A DNA stretch of 64,000 nt from [Clostridium] leptum DSM 753 (GTDB lineage: Bacteria; Bacillota; Clostridia; Oscillospirales; Acutalibacteraceae): positions 35,120 through 99,119 of the forward strand of contig DS480342.1 in the NCBI GenBank assembly GCA_000154345.1. The letters are read 5' to 3'. The notes beneath the pieces are model-generated. The model did no database searches. It was not told the DNA's origin and saw only the letters and a program-made list of their open reading frames with translations. This document shows, one piece after another, positions 8,067 through 17,154 of the stretch. The stretch's first letter is position 1, and the number at the start of each line of letters is the position of its first letter. The translations under genes were made by a program, and so were the position numbers.

Positions 8067-8467
8067 CTCTATGCGGTGAGAAAACCATCGCCGGCTTTCT
8101 CAGTGTCGGCCGGAGGACCTATCAGTGGAGACGGGGCGTAAAATAGTTAGTTTTAAGTGTGGAGCAGGGCAAAATGAGGCGGCTGTTAAAAACCATCTTC
8201 AATCGGCACGGCCCCAGCCAAAAATCTGGCCATGCAGGGCGACAGCGTATCGGACGGCCAAGCTGTGCAAGCTTCTGACAGAGCGGCGGCCGCCTGTTTG
8301 AAAGGCATAAAAACAATCATAATCCACAGTATTTTGTTTTTGGCGTTTCTGTTTCCTGGAAAAGTAAGAGAATAAGAAGAGAAATTCTTTTTTTTACCTG
8401 GGTTTTATGTTATAATTTTTCCTTAGAGGGCTGTCAGGGCCCAATCTGTGATCAGGGAAGGATCAGT
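8067..8467. other. 400-bp intergenic stretch
   Basis: No coding frame with a ribosome-binding site, and no repeat or RNA fold recognised. Its last 60 bp carry the extended -10 promoter of the downstream operon. Confidence 0.55.
8408..8416 (+). promoter_or_regulatory. Extended -10 promoter of the epimerase operon
   Basis: TGTTATAAT matches the extended -10 consensus TGnTATAAT. The matching -35 position is only a T-run, consistent with extended -10 promoters. Confidence 0.7.
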
Positions 8468-9346
8468 ATGCGGGTAACATTAATCAGTAAAGGCGCGGTA
8501 GCTGAAATCGATACCCTTGGCGCTCAGTTGGTTTCGTACCAGGATGTGGTAAATACCGAGTATCTCTGGCAAGGGGATCCTGCTTATTGGAAGGGGCAGG
8601 CGCCCATTTTATTTCCTATTGTAGGCGCCTTGCGGAACGAGAGGGCGGTGATAGGCGGAAAGGCCTATTCCATGGCGCAGCATGGCTTTGCCCGGCACAG
8701 GGAATTTACCCCGGTGATTACCAGGAACGAGATGGCGGTGTTCTCGCTGAAAGCTGATGAGGCTACCAAGCGTCAATACCCCTTTGACTTTGATCTCCGG
8801 GTGACCTACCGCCTGGAGGATACCAGGCTGACGGTGGAATTTTTGGTGACCAATTTGTCGGATCGTCCCATGCCCTTTGTGGTGGGAGGCCATCCCGCCT
8901 TCCGGGTTCCTGTGAGCGGCGAAGACCGGTTTGAAAACTGGGTAGTGGAATTTGAGAAAGAGGAAGTGATCGACTGTCCGAAATTTCTTCCCGGTTCCAA
9001 GCTTTTAGACTTTTCCCAGACAAAGCGAATCCTGGATCACGAGAGAAAGCTAAAGCTGACTCATGGCCTCTTTTATGACGATGCTCTGATTTGTGAAAAT
9101 ACTAATTCCCGGCAGGTGAAGCTTTACAGTATTCTTACCGGGCGGGGAGTGGAAATGGAATATGGGGATTTCCGCTATTTGGGAATTTGGTCCGCAAAGA
9201 ATGACGCGCCTTTTGTAGCGCTGGAGCCTTGGACGGGCTGCGGCACCGCGCAGGATGAAGACGACTGCTTTGAAAGGAAGCGGGGAATGAAGCTGCTGGA
9301 GCCTGAGCTCAGCTTTAAAGCGGCGTTCACCATGAATATACTATAA
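8468..9346 (+). CDS. Aldose 1-epimerase family protein (LacX-like)
   Basis: 292 residues of the galactose-mutarotase-like beta-sandwich fold. Features match the LacX/YeaD branch: LGAQLVSYQD near the N-terminus, LWQGDPAYWKGQAPILFPIVG (substrate pocket), MAQHGFARHREF with the catalytic-type His, FVVGGHPAFRVP (second His) and FVALEPWTGCG (Glu). These enzymes interconvert sugar anomers, sometimes hexose 6-phosphates. First gene of a three-gene operon, 17 bp before the XRE-cupin gene. Confidence 0.88.
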   Translation: MRVTLISKGAVAEIDTLGAQLVSYQDVVNTEYLWQGDPAYWKGQAPILFPIVGALRNERAVIGGKAYSMAQHGFARHREFTPVITRNEMAVFSLKADEATKRQYPFDFDLRVTYRLEDTRLTVEFLVTNLSDRPMPFVVGGHPAFRVPVSGEDRFENWVVEFEKEEVIDCPKFLPGSKLLDFSQTKRILDHERKLKLTHGLFYDDALICENTNSRQVKLYSILTGRGVEMEYGDFRYLGIWSAKNDAPFVALEPWTGCGTAQDEDDCFERKRGMKLLEPELSFKAAFTMNIL

Positions 9347-9363
9347 AGGCAGGAGGCAAAAAA

Positions 9364-9963
9364 ATGGAAACTCGAATTGTAGAAATAGCAGAGAGAATCA
9401 AGGGCTTGCGGGAAATGATGGATATCACCCCGGAGGAGATGGCTGAGGCCGCCGGCGTTGAGCTGGAGGAATACCTGAAGCATGAGAATGGAGAGCAGGA
9501 TTTTGGCTTTACCTTTCTGTATAAATGCGCCGATAAGCTGGATGTGGATATTGTGGAGCTGCTGACGGGGGAAAATCCCAGGCTTTCCTTCTACTCCATC
9601 GTCAGAAAGGGCGAGGGCTTGGATATCAAGCGCCGAGCCGGGTTTAAGTACGAGCATTTAAATTATCGGTTTAAAAATAAGATTGCCGAAACCTTCCTGG
9701 TGACCGCCCCCTATTTTGAGGAGGAGCAGGATCAGCCGATCCCGCTGTCAACCCATTCCGGCCAGGAGTTCGATTTTATCATTTCCGGCCAATTGAAAAC
9801 CAGAATGGAAGACCATGTGGAGATCTTGAAGCCGGGCGACGCTATTTATTACGATTCCGGCCGGGGCCACGGCATGATCGCTGCCGGCGGCGAGCCCTGC
9901 ACCTTTTTAGCCATTGTTATGCGCCGAGTTGAGGAAGAAGCGGAGGACCATGAGAATGCTTAA
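9364..9963 (+). CDS. XRE-cupin transcriptional regulator
   Basis: 199 residues: an N-terminal HTH_3 domain (about 8-65, with GLREMMDITPEEMAEAAGV and LYKCADKLDVD) joined to a C-terminal cupin_2 sensor (about 105-190, with HSGQEFDFIISGQL and LKPGDAIYYDSGRGHGM carrying putative metal or ligand residues). AGGAGG precedes the ATG. The gene overlaps the acyl-CoA synthetase start by 8 bp. XRE-cupin regulators often control the AMP-forming ligase beside them, so it probably senses a carboxylate or its CoA derivative (inference). Confidence 0.88.
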   Translation: METRIVEIAERIKGLREMMDITPEEMAEAAGVELEEYLKHENGEQDFGFTFLYKCADKLDVDIVELLTGENPRLSFYSIVRKGEGLDIKRRAGFKYEHLNYRFKNKIAETFLVTAPYFEEEQDQPIPLSTHSGQEFDFIISGQLKTRMEDHVEILKPGDAIYYDSGRGHGMIAAGGEPCTFLAIVMRRVEEEAEDHENA

Positions 9964-11602
9964 TATTCATCAAAAATTTTGCCGGGAGACCTTTTACGAT
10001 GGGAAACTGGTCGATTTCAAGCCGGTTTACCAGGATAATTTCAATTTTGCCTACGACGTCATCGATGTGATCGCTCAGGCCGAGCCGGAACGGCGCGCAA
10101 TGCTTTGGTGCAACGACAAGGGAGAGGAGCATACCTTTACCTTTTCCGACCTGGAAAAATACTCCAACCGGGCGGCGAATTTATTCACGAAATTAGGAAT
10201 CGGCAGAGGGGACACAGTGGTGCTGATTCTGAAGCGGCACTATGAGTTTTGGTTTGCCCTTCTGGGACTTCACAAGGTTGGAGCGGTAGGTATTCCGGCT
10301 ACGAATCTGCTGACCAAGAAAGACCTGGTATACCGGTTCAACGCGGCTCACGTGAAGGGAATCATCTGTACTACTGACGGCGAGGTTATGGACCATGCGG
10401 ATGCGGCGTTTCCGGAATCCCCCACTGTTAAGGTGAAAATCGGCGTTCACGGCGCCCACGAGGGATGGGTAGACTTTTCCAAGGAGCTGGAAAGCCAGCC
10501 GGATACCTTTGAACGGGCGGAGACCTCCGCTGCAGATCCTATGCTGCTGTATTTTACCTCTGGCACCACCGGTATGCCCAAAATGGTCTGGCATGATTAT
10601 ACCTATCCCATCGCGCACATTATGACCGCGAAATATTGGCATAATGTAGTGCCTGACGGCCTGCATTTGACCCTGTCCGATACTGGCTGGATGAAGGCCA
10701 TGTGGGGCAAGCTGTATGGACAGTGGTTTATGGAGGCGGGAATTTTTGTCTGTGACTTTGACAAGTTTACACCCTCTGAGCTGCTGCCCCTGTTTGCGAA
10801 ATACCACATCACCACTTTCTGCGCACCTCCCACCATGTACCGCTTTTTCATCAAGGAGGATTTGAGCAAGTACGATTTGTCCTCCATCACCCACGCCACC
10901 ATCGCCGGCGAGCCTCTGAATCCGGAGGTATTTAACCAGTTTTATAAGGCTACAGGCTTAAAGCTGATGGAAGGCTTTGGCCAGACGGAAACAACCCTGA
11001 CCCTGTTCAATCCGGTGGGAACCGAGCCGAAACCCGGCTCTATGGGCAAGCCTTCTCCGGCATACCATGTGGATTTAATTGACGATGAGGGCAATACCGT
11101 GGAGCCTGGCACCGTAGGAGAGATCGTTCTGCGGACAGGGGAAGGAAAGCCTTGCGGTATGTTCGACGGGTATTACGAAAATCCGGAGCTGACAAAAACC
11201 GTGTGGGACAACGATATTTATCACACCGGCGACACCGCGTGGCGGGATGAGGACGGCTACTTCTGGTATGTTGGCCGTACCGACGATATTATTAAATCCT
11301 CCGGCTACCGGATCGGGCCGTTCGAAATCGAGAGCGTAGTCATGGAACTGCCTTACGTGCTGGAATGTGCCATTACGGGCACGCCCGATCCTATCCGTGG
11401 ACAGGTGGTTAAGGCCACTATTGTGCTGGCAAAGGGCTACGAGCCTTCTGAGGAGCTGAAAAAGGATGTGCAGACCTATGTGAAGCGTCAAACCGCTCCT
11501 TATAAATATCCCCGTGTGGTGGAGTTTGTGGACGAGCTTCCCAAAACCATCAGCGGAAAAATCCGCCGGGTTACCATTCGCGGCGGAGAAAAGAAATCAT
11601 AA
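9956..11602 (+). CDS. AMP-forming acyl-CoA synthetase
   Basis: 548 residues, ANL superfamily. It activates a carboxylic acid with ATP, then transfers the acyl group to CoA. Motifs: the P-loop YFTSGTTGMPKMV (about 190-202), EGFGQTETT (A5), YHTGDTAWRDEDGYFWYVGR (A7/A8 hinge), DDIIKSSGYRIGPFEIE, and PKTISGKIRR with the catalytic lysine near the C-terminus. ATG 9956 has GGAGG nine bases upstream; ATG 9950 would leave only three. Length and motifs fit acetyl- or medium-chain acyl-CoA synthetases; the substrate is not readable. Translationally coupled to the XRE-cupin gene. Confidence 0.88.
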   Translation: MLNIHQKFCRETFYDGKLVDFKPVYQDNFNFAYDVIDVIAQAEPERRAMLWCNDKGEEHTFTFSDLEKYSNRAANLFTKLGIGRGDTVVLILKRHYEFWFALLGLHKVGAVGIPATNLLTKKDLVYRFNAAHVKGIICTTDGEVMDHADAAFPESPTVKVKIGVHGAHEGWVDFSKELESQPDTFERAETSAADPMLLYFTSGTTGMPKMVWHDYTYPIAHIMTAKYWHNVVPDGLHLTLSDTGWMKAMWGKLYGQWFMEAGIFVCDFDKFTPSELLPLFAKYHITTFCAPPTMYRFFIKEDLSKYDLSSITHATIAGEPLNPEVFNQFYKATGLKLMEGFGQTETTLTLFNPVGTEPKPGSMGKPSPAYHVDLIDDEGNTVEPGTVGEIVLRTGEGKPCGMFDGYYENPELTKTVWDNDIYHTGDTAWRDEDGYFWYVGRTDDIIKSSGYRIGPFEIESVVMELPYVLECAITGTPDPIRGQVVKATIVLAKGYEPSEELKKDVQTYVKRQTAPYKYPRVVEFVDELPKTISGKIRRVTIRGGEKKS

Positions 11603-11603
11603 C

Positions 11604-11644
11604 AAAAAGGGAAGCGGGCTTTTCTCCAGCCCGCTTCCCTTTTT
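11604..11644 (+). terminator. Strong intrinsic terminator
   Basis: A 17-bp perfect stem (left arm 11604-11620, right arm 11628-11644) with a 7-nt loop and flanking A/T runs; ends the epimerase/regulator/ligase operon. Confidence 0.92.
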
Positions 11645-11816
11645 ACGCAGGCTGCGCCGCCTGCCGGCTGAAGCAATAAAGAAGCGGATAAGCGGCTTCC
11701 AAATAAAATTGAAAAATCTCGCAGGCTAAAAAATGGAAATTCATTTAAGCTTATCCGAAATAGCTTGTATTCAGCTTACAGACTTCCTTAAAAGGCTTTC
11801 TAAGCGTTTTTCTGCC

Positions 11817-12269
11817 TTATTTATTTTTGTAGTAGAAATATGCGGCAATTTTTAAAAGAACGGCAAAAAATAAAATGGAAACAGCGGTATTAAACGCGCT
11901 GATATCGACAAAGGATAAGGCGCAGGCGGCGGCCGCCAGGCAAAGCAGAAAAATATCCATAATCGGCCCGCCGCTTTTTTCGTGGACCCATTGGGTGCGC
12001 TCATCCAGCGCCAGAATTTTTTCCTGACGCAGCTTTTCCTTGTTTTTTAGCAATGAACGGTTGTAGTGAATTTTATAAATAGTGTAAATCACGCCGCCAA
12101 AGTAAAGAGCTTTGTAGGAAAGCTGGGAAAGGCCGGTGGTGTACCGGGAATCGATCAGGCCTTTTTCTCCCACCAGCACCATAAAAGCCAGAAGCAAAGC
12201 CAAAACAGCCCATAGAAGATAAATTCGCCTTTTCACAACTTGAGAAAATGGAAGCTTACAGCTTTTCAT
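11817..12269 (-). CDS. Four-helix membrane protein paired with an XRE regulator
   Basis: 150 residues with hydrophobic segments at about 17-34, 47-63, 102-117 and 122-145; a basic stretch (YNRSLLKNKEKLRQEK) joins helices two and three. I recognise no named family. It overlaps the upstream XRE gene by 14 bp, so the two are co-translated. Pairs of a short XRE regulator and a polytopic membrane protein are common in Firmicutes and often autoregulated, but function is rarely known. Confidence 0.75.
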   Translation of the reverse strand: MKSCKLPFSQVVKRRIYLLWAVLALLLAFMVLVGEKGLIDSRYTTGLSQLSYKALYFGGVIYTIYKIHYNRSLLKNKEKLRQEKILALDERTQWVHEKSGGPIMDIFLLCLAAAACALSFVDISAFNTAVSILFFAVLLKIAAYFYYKNK

Positions 12270-12486
12270 ACTTTTGGTCCTCCTCTTTCAGATTTTCTTC
12301 TAAGCAGTACAGCTCCTCCACTGTGGTGCTGAAAATCCGGGCGAGCCGATAAGCCAACAGCAGAGAGGGATTGTATTGTCCGGTTTCCAAGGAAATAATT
12401 GTACGGGAAGAGACAAGCGCCAAATCGGCAAGCTGCTTCTGGGTATAACCTGCCTCAAGCCGAAGCTCTTTGATTTTGTTTTTCAT
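12256..12486 (-). CDS. XRE-family regulator, probably autoregulated
   Basis: 76 residues, almost entirely an HTH_3 domain: IKELRLEAGYTQKQLADLA, SSRTIISLETGQYNPSL (recognition helix), AYRLARIFSTTVEELY, close to the minimal YgzD/SinR-like fold. It is the first gene of the pair and sits behind a near-consensus promoter whose start region holds two palindromes, so it probably represses itself and the membrane gene. Confidence 0.88.
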   Translation of the reverse strand: MKNKIKELRLEAGYTQKQLADLALVSSRTIISLETGQYNPSLLLAYRLARIFSTTVEELYCLEENLKEEDQKYEKL

Positions 12487-12504
12487 AGCGGCTCCCTCAA
12501 TGAT

Positions 12505-12535
12505 ATGAAGTTAACTTCATGTGAAGTATACTTCA
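12505..12535. promoter_or_regulatory. Twin palindromic operators of the XRE/membrane pair
   Basis: ATGAAGTTAACTTCAT (12505-12520) is a perfect 16-bp palindrome; TGAAGTATACTTCA (12522-12535) is a second perfect palindrome sharing the TGAAGTwwACTTCA pattern. They lie immediately downstream of the minus-strand -10. Confidence 0.8.
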
Positions 12536-12536
12536 T

Positions 12537-12564
12537 ATTATACAGATCAAATAAAATTTGTCAA
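12537..12564 (-). promoter_or_regulatory. Promoter of the XRE/membrane pair
   Basis: On the minus strand -35 TTGACA (12559-12564), 16-bp spacer, -10 TATAAT (12537-12542). The twin operators cover the start site and early leader. Confidence 0.85.
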
Positions 12565-12617
12565 CCCCGATTTACCGTGGAGTTACTGGCTTTTGGCTGA
12601 AAAATGGACAAAACGGC

Positions 12618-12646
12618 TTGTAGTTTGAATGGAAGTGTGCTAAAAT
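12618..12646 (+). promoter_or_regulatory. Promoter of adenine deaminase gene
   Basis: TTGTAG, 17 bp, TAAAAT; about 30 bp before the start codon. Confidence 0.6.
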
Positions 12647-12676
12647 AAGCAAAATATTCAGAAGGGGGAAGATGCC

Positions 12677-14374
12677 ATGTTCTCATCGACCGAAATGCTG
12701 CAGGCTTCCCGGGGGAAAATCCCTGCAAAATTGGTGCTGAAAAACGCCGTTGTGCTCAATGTTTTTACCAAGGAATGGCTTACCCAGGATGTGGCTGTCT
12801 GGGATGGCCGGATCATTGGCGTAGGCCGCTATGAGGGCAGGGAGGAAATTGACCTAACTGGAAAGTATCTGGTGCCAGGCTTTTTTGACGCCCATGTTCA
12901 TATCGAATCGTCTATGCTGACGCCAGCCGCCTTTGCCGCTGAAATTTTACCTTTTGGAACTACGACGATTCTCGCCGATCCCCATGAGCTTGCCAATGTA
13001 TCCGGAGAAAAGGGGATACGCTGGCTGCTGGAGGAGATCAAGCGGCTTCCTCTGAACGGCTATGTGATGCTGCCCTCCTGCGTGCCGGCCACGGAGCTTG
13101 ACGACAGCGGCGCGCGGCTGGAGGCGGAGGATTTGCTGCCGCTTCGCGAGGACCCCTCGGTTTTGGGCCTGGGGGAATTTATGAATGTTTCCGGCGTTTG
13201 CGCCGGAGAGGAAAAAGCCCTTGCAAAGCTACGGGCTTTTCAGGATAGAGTTATCGACGGCCATGCGCCGGGACTGGTGGGAAAGGATTTGCAGGCGTAT
13301 CTCCTCGCGGGGGTTAGCACCGATCATGAGTGCTCCGAGCCAGAGGAGGCTTTGGAGCAGCTGCGGAGCGGAATGAATCTGATGATCCGGAGGGGGTCCG
13401 GGGCGAAAAACGGGGAAACGCTTATCAGCACCCTTTTGGATTCCCGGGTTTCCGCAGAGCGTGTGTGCTTCTGCACTGACGATAAGCATGTGGAGGATAT
13501 CCGGCGGGAAGGGCATATCAGCAGCAATATCCGCGAGGCCATTCATCTTGGGATGGACCCAGCGGAGGCATATGCAATGGCCAGCTTCAACGCGGCGCGG
13601 ATGTACGGGCTCTCCCATTTAGGCGCCATAGGTTCCGGATACCAGGCTGACTTGGTGGTGCTGGACGATTTGGAAGAGGTGAGCGTGGACAGCGTTTACT
13701 GGAAAGGAAAGCTGGTAAGCCGGAAGGGAGAAAGGCCCGCCGTGGGAAAACGGACTGTCCCGGGATTTTTGCTGGATACCGTCCAGCTTCGGCCGGTGCG
13801 CCGGGAACAGCTCCGCCTCTCCTGCCCCGACGGCGCGGCTCACGTGGCTCAGGTGATCCCCCATCAGATCTTGACAAGGCACAGGGTCTGCCAGGTGCCT
13901 TGTACCTCTGGAGAATTCCAGCCTGACCGGCACTTTCAGAAAGTTGCGGTGGTAGAGCGGCATCGAGGAACAGGTCGGGTGGGCATCGGCGTGGTAGAGG
14001 GCTTTTTCCTTCACGGAGCCATTGCCTCTACGGTGGCACATGATTCTCATAACCTGATTGCGGTGGGGGATAACGACCAGGATATACTGCTGGGCATCCA
14101 GGCGCTGGAAAAGGCCGGGGGCGGCTATTGCTTGGTACGGGATGGAAAGCTGCTCGAAGTTCTTCCGCTTCCGGTATGCGGCCTGCTGACACAGGAACCG
14201 ACAGAACAGGTGCAGAGGGCTTTGGCGAATATGAAAAAGCTATGTGTGGAAATGGGGATGCCAGAGGAGCTGGACCCATTCCAGACGTTATCTTTTTTGT
14301 CGTTGCCGGTTCTGCCGGAAATTCGGATTACCGACCGAGGCGTCTTTGATTCCGTGGAATACCGGTACTTGTAG
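12677..14374 (+). CDS. ade: Adenine deaminase
   Basis: 565 residues, amidohydrolase superfamily; converts adenine to hypoxanthine and ammonia in purine salvage. The metal-binding N-terminal motif PGFFDAHVHIESSML (about 67-81), TTILADPHELANVSG, STDHECSEPEEAL, CFCTDDKHVEDIRREGHI, and the C-terminal adenine-deaminase domain (HDSHNLIAVGDND, ALEKAGGGYCLV) are all present. Length is normal for the family. AGAAGGGGG precedes the ATG. Single-gene unit. Confidence 0.94.
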   Translation: MFSSTEMLQASRGKIPAKLVLKNAVVLNVFTKEWLTQDVAVWDGRIIGVGRYEGREEIDLTGKYLVPGFFDAHVHIESSMLTPAAFAAEILPFGTTTILADPHELANVSGEKGIRWLLEEIKRLPLNGYVMLPSCVPATELDDSGARLEAEDLLPLREDPSVLGLGEFMNVSGVCAGEEKALAKLRAFQDRVIDGHAPGLVGKDLQAYLLAGVSTDHECSEPEEALEQLRSGMNLMIRRGSGAKNGETLISTLLDSRVSAERVCFCTDDKHVEDIRREGHISSNIREAIHLGMDPAEAYAMASFNAARMYGLSHLGAIGSGYQADLVVLDDLEEVSVDSVYWKGKLVSRKGERPAVGKRTVPGFLLDTVQLRPVRREQLRLSCPDGAAHVAQVIPHQILTRHRVCQVPCTSGEFQPDRHFQKVAVVERHRGTGRVGIGVVEGFFLHGAIASTVAHDSHNLIAVGDNDQDILLGIQALEKAGGGYCLVRDGKLLEVLPLPVCGLLTQEPTEQVQRALANMKKLCVEMGMPEELDPFQTLSFLSLPVLPEIRITDRGVFDSVEYRYL

Positions 14375-14447
14375 GCTTGTTCATCACCGTCTGGGTTTAG
14401 CTCGGAAGAAAAGCTGCCGATTTGCCTGGTATCAATTTCAACCATAG

Positions 14448-14485
14448 AAAAATAGAGCGGCTAAGCGCTTAGCCGCTCTATTTTT
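14448..14485. terminator. 38-bp perfect palindrome, bidirectional terminator
   Basis: AAAAATAGAGCGGCTAAG followed by CG and its exact complement, 14448-14485. It ends both ade and the convergent spoIID gene; the stop codon of spoIID (14461-14463) lies inside the stem. Confidence 0.92.
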
Positions 14486-15555
14486 GTGCCTGGATAATAC
14501 CAGGCCAGAATTTCCTCGCAGGCGGCTCCTTGGGAGGCCATGAAATTGGCGCCGTATTGGCTCATGCCGACGCCGTGGCCATAGCCCCGCACCGTGAACA
14601 AGAAGCTGTCTTCACTGAAAATCAAATCGAAGTTGGCGCTCCTCAGAGAAAATACCTCGCGAATCTCATCGCCGGCTGGCTCCAAGGAGCCGAGCTTCAT
14701 TGTTTTTACCAGACCGGCCTGGGTGGTTTGGGAATCCCCTATCCAGGTTTGAGGCTCTCCCTCAAGCTTGATATCCGGCCAGGCAGCCTCCGCCTTGGCC
14801 TTAAAATCCTCTGGGGATACGGTGACGGTAGTTTGATATCCGGGAGCCAGAGTATCTCCTGGGCTCGGTACCTCTACCAGATATTGACGAGCCTCGGAAA
14901 ATACGTCGGCGGAGGCTTCAGTGACTCCGCCTGAAATAGCGTGGTAGGCCGCGGTGATCAAAGCGTCATCCGAATCCCGGAGTACCAGGCTCTGCGCCTC
15001 CTGGCAGATTTCCTTTATTCTTTTCAGGTTATCCTCGTAAGCGTCTCCCCATTTCTCCTGAAGCTGCTGATCCGTCAAATACCCGACCCCTTTGGAAAAA
15101 TCCAGGGAAAAATCAGCGCCCTTCAGCGCCTCGTCCGGCGCGGCCCGCTGAGCTTCCTTTTTCTTTAGGAAAAAGGTCATGGAGGCTATAGCCTGGGCCT
15201 TCAGCGCCTCTGTTTCAAAGGAGGCAGGCATTTCCGCGGATACGACTCCGACTAAAAAATCAGCGTAGGAAAGCTCCTGGATTTTACCGGAGCTTTCATC
15301 CAGAACCTGAAAGCTTGCCTCCTTCTGGGCCTCCGGCTGGGCTTCACCGGATGATGCGGGCATGGAGGTCCCTGATGGCGGCGGAGCTTCTGCGGACGAG
15401 ACGGACCCAGAGGAAGAGCCGGCAGGGGGAGCGCTGGAGGAAGAAGGATTTTTGTATACCGAAACGCCGTCCGGTGAGGAAAAAACGATTACTGCGGCGG
15501 GAACAGCCAGCATCAGCAGAAATAAAATGATTAAGAAAACCACTTTTGCTTTCAT
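14461..15555 (-). CDS. spoIID: SpoIID/LytB-domain stage II sporulation protein D
   Basis: 364 residues: an N-terminal membrane anchor (about 5-26), a Ser/Pro/Gly-rich linker (33-75), then a SpoIID domain with FLVGVVSAEMPASFETEALKAQ, the catalytic Glu in SAEMP, and YHAISGGVTEA. The C-terminus holds the diagnostic GYGHGVGMSQYGANFMA and WYYPGT. SpoIID is a lytic transglycosylase that removes glycan stem-depleted strands during engulfment of the forespore, implying an endospore-forming lineage. AGGAGG precedes the start. A vegetative LytB-like amidase enhancer is the alternative reading. Confidence 0.88.
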   Translation of the reverse strand: MKAKVVFLIILFLLMLAVPAAVIVFSSPDGVSVYKNPSSSSAPPAGSSSGSVSSAEAPPPSGTSMPASSGEAQPEAQKEASFQVLDESSGKIQELSYADFLVGVVSAEMPASFETEALKAQAIASMTFFLKKKEAQRAAPDEALKGADFSLDFSKGVGYLTDQQLQEKWGDAYEDNLKRIKEICQEAQSLVLRDSDDALITAAYHAISGGVTEASADVFSEARQYLVEVPSPGDTLAPGYQTTVTVSPEDFKAKAEAAWPDIKLEGEPQTWIGDSQTTQAGLVKTMKLGSLEPAGDEIREVFSLRSANFDLIFSEDSFLFTVRGYGHGVGMSQYGANFMASQGAACEEILAWYYPGTKIERLSA

Positions 15556-15700
15556 GAGAGCCTCCTATTCAAATTACATGTTTATAAATCAAATTATTCA
15601 TTTTTCGTGTGTTTAGTGAATTTATTAAATGTTTTTTGTTGATTGTTGAATTTTTCGAAAAATAAAATTTCATAAAAATGCAAAAACAGAAGTAAATAGG

Positions 15701-15729
15701 TTGACTTTGCATAAGGTTTGTAATAAACT
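15701..15729 (+). promoter_or_regulatory. Promoter of citrate synthase gene
   Basis: TTGACT (15701-15706), 17 bp, TAAACT (15724-15729). Confidence 0.65.
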
Positions 15730-15761
15730 TAATAATTAATTAGAGAAAGAGGTGTTGGAAA

Positions 15762-17117
15762 GTGCTTCAAAAACAACCTTCTGAGCTGGCTCTGCTTTGC
15801 GAGGAGTTTAGAAAGAATAATCATATCGAACCCGCTCAATTTGAACAGTACCAGGTAAAGCGGGGATTAAGGAATCCTGACGGAACCGGCGTGATGGCGG
15901 GATTGACCCATATATGTAACGTCCACGGTTATTTGATTGCCGATGGGGAAAAAATTCCCGACGAGGGCAGGCTGACCTACCGGGGAATCAATGTGAAGGA
16001 CATTGTGGACGGCTGTACCAGAGAAAACCGTTTTGGCTACGAGGAGGTGGCCTGGCTGCTGCTGTTCGGCACCCAGCCTACCAGGGAGCAGCTGGAAAAG
16101 TTTAACCGGATCCTCAGCTCTTACCGGGAGCTGCCGGAGTATTTTGCCGAGGATATGATTATCAAGGCGCCCTCCAAGGACATTATGAACAAGCTGGGCA
16201 GAAGCGTGCTGGCGCTATATTCTTACGACAGCAATCCGGATGAAACCTCTCTGGAAAACATTATGCGCCAGTCCATTTCCCTGATCGCCAGAATGCCTAC
16301 CATTATGACCTACGCCTATCAGGTAAAGCGGAGGCATTACGATAAGAAGAGCATGTATTTCCATCCCATCAAGCCGGAGCATTCCACTGCGGAATCTATT
16401 TTAAGGTCTATCCGTCCGGACAAAAAGTTCAACGACGAGGAAGCGAAGCTTCTGGATCTGCTGATGATTATCCACGCCGAGCACGGCGGCGGCAACAATT
16501 CGACCTTTACCACCCGGGTGCTTTCCTCTTCGGGAACGGACACGTATGCGGCGATTTCCGCTGCCATCGGTTCCTTAAAGGGGCCGAAGCACGGCGGCGC
16601 CAACCACCGGGTGATGCAGATGATGGAATGTGTCAAGGAAAAGGTTAAGGACTGGAAAGACGAGGACGAGGTAGAGGCCTTTTTGGAAAAGATCGTCCGG
16701 AAGGAGGAAGGAGATCACAGCGGCCTGATTTACGGCCAAGGCCACGCTATCTATACCCTGAGCGACCCCAGAGCGGTGATTTTGAAAACCCACGCCCAGA
16801 GGCTGGCGAAGGAAAAGGGAATGGATGACGAGTTTGCCCTATACCAGCTGGTGGAAAAACTGGCGCCTAAGGCGTTTTTGAACGTGAAAGGGGATAAAAA
16901 GGTGATCTCAGCCAATGTGGATTTCTATTCCGGTTTGGTTTACAAAATGCTGGGATTGCCGGAGGATTTGTACACGCCTATGTTCGCGGTGTCCAGAATC
17001 GCCGGATGGTGCGCCCACCGGATTGAGGAAGTGGAAACCAGCAACCGGATTATCCGTCCGGCGTATAAGTCTCTGGTGGACAGCCAAAAATACATACCAT
17101 TGGATGAAAGAAAATAA
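15762..17117 (+). CDS. Citrate (Si)-synthase
   Basis: 451 residues; condenses oxaloacetate and acetyl-CoA to citrate, feeding glutamate synthesis in anaerobes. Catalytic motifs: HAEHGGGNNSTFTTRV (His), GSLKGPKHGGANHRVMQMM (His, CoA side), IYGQGHAIYTLSDPRA, and VDFYSGLVYKMLGLP (Asp). The start is GTG 15762 behind AGAAAGAGGTG. It is longer at the N-terminus than E. coli GltA and resembles the Clostridia form; 2-methylcitrate synthase cannot be excluded, but no prp genes are nearby. Confidence 0.9.
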   Translation: MLQKQPSELALLCEEFRKNNHIEPAQFEQYQVKRGLRNPDGTGVMAGLTHICNVHGYLIADGEKIPDEGRLTYRGINVKDIVDGCTRENRFGYEEVAWLLLFGTQPTREQLEKFNRILSSYRELPEYFAEDMIIKAPSKDIMNKLGRSVLALYSYDSNPDETSLENIMRQSISLIARMPTIMTYAYQVKRRHYDKKSMYFHPIKPEHSTAESILRSIRPDKKFNDEEAKLLDLLMIIHAEHGGGNNSTFTTRVLSSSGTDTYAAISAAIGSLKGPKHGGANHRVMQMMECVKEKVKDWKDEDEVEAFLEKIVRKEEGDHSGLIYGQGHAIYTLSDPRAVILKTHAQRLAKEKGMDDEFALYQLVEKLAPKAFLNVKGDKKVISANVDFYSGLVYKMLGLPEDLYTPMFAVSRIAGWCAHRIEEVETSNRIIRPAYKSLVDSQKYIPLDERK

Positions 17118-17154
17118 GATTTCTTTTCTTCCGTTGAAAAAAAGAGAAAAATAG

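Noticed and set aside
15556..15620. Sigma-E type promoter upstream of spoIID
   Set aside because: A CATGTAAT resembling a -10 exists, but the matching -35 is weak and spacing is off; not strong enough to list.
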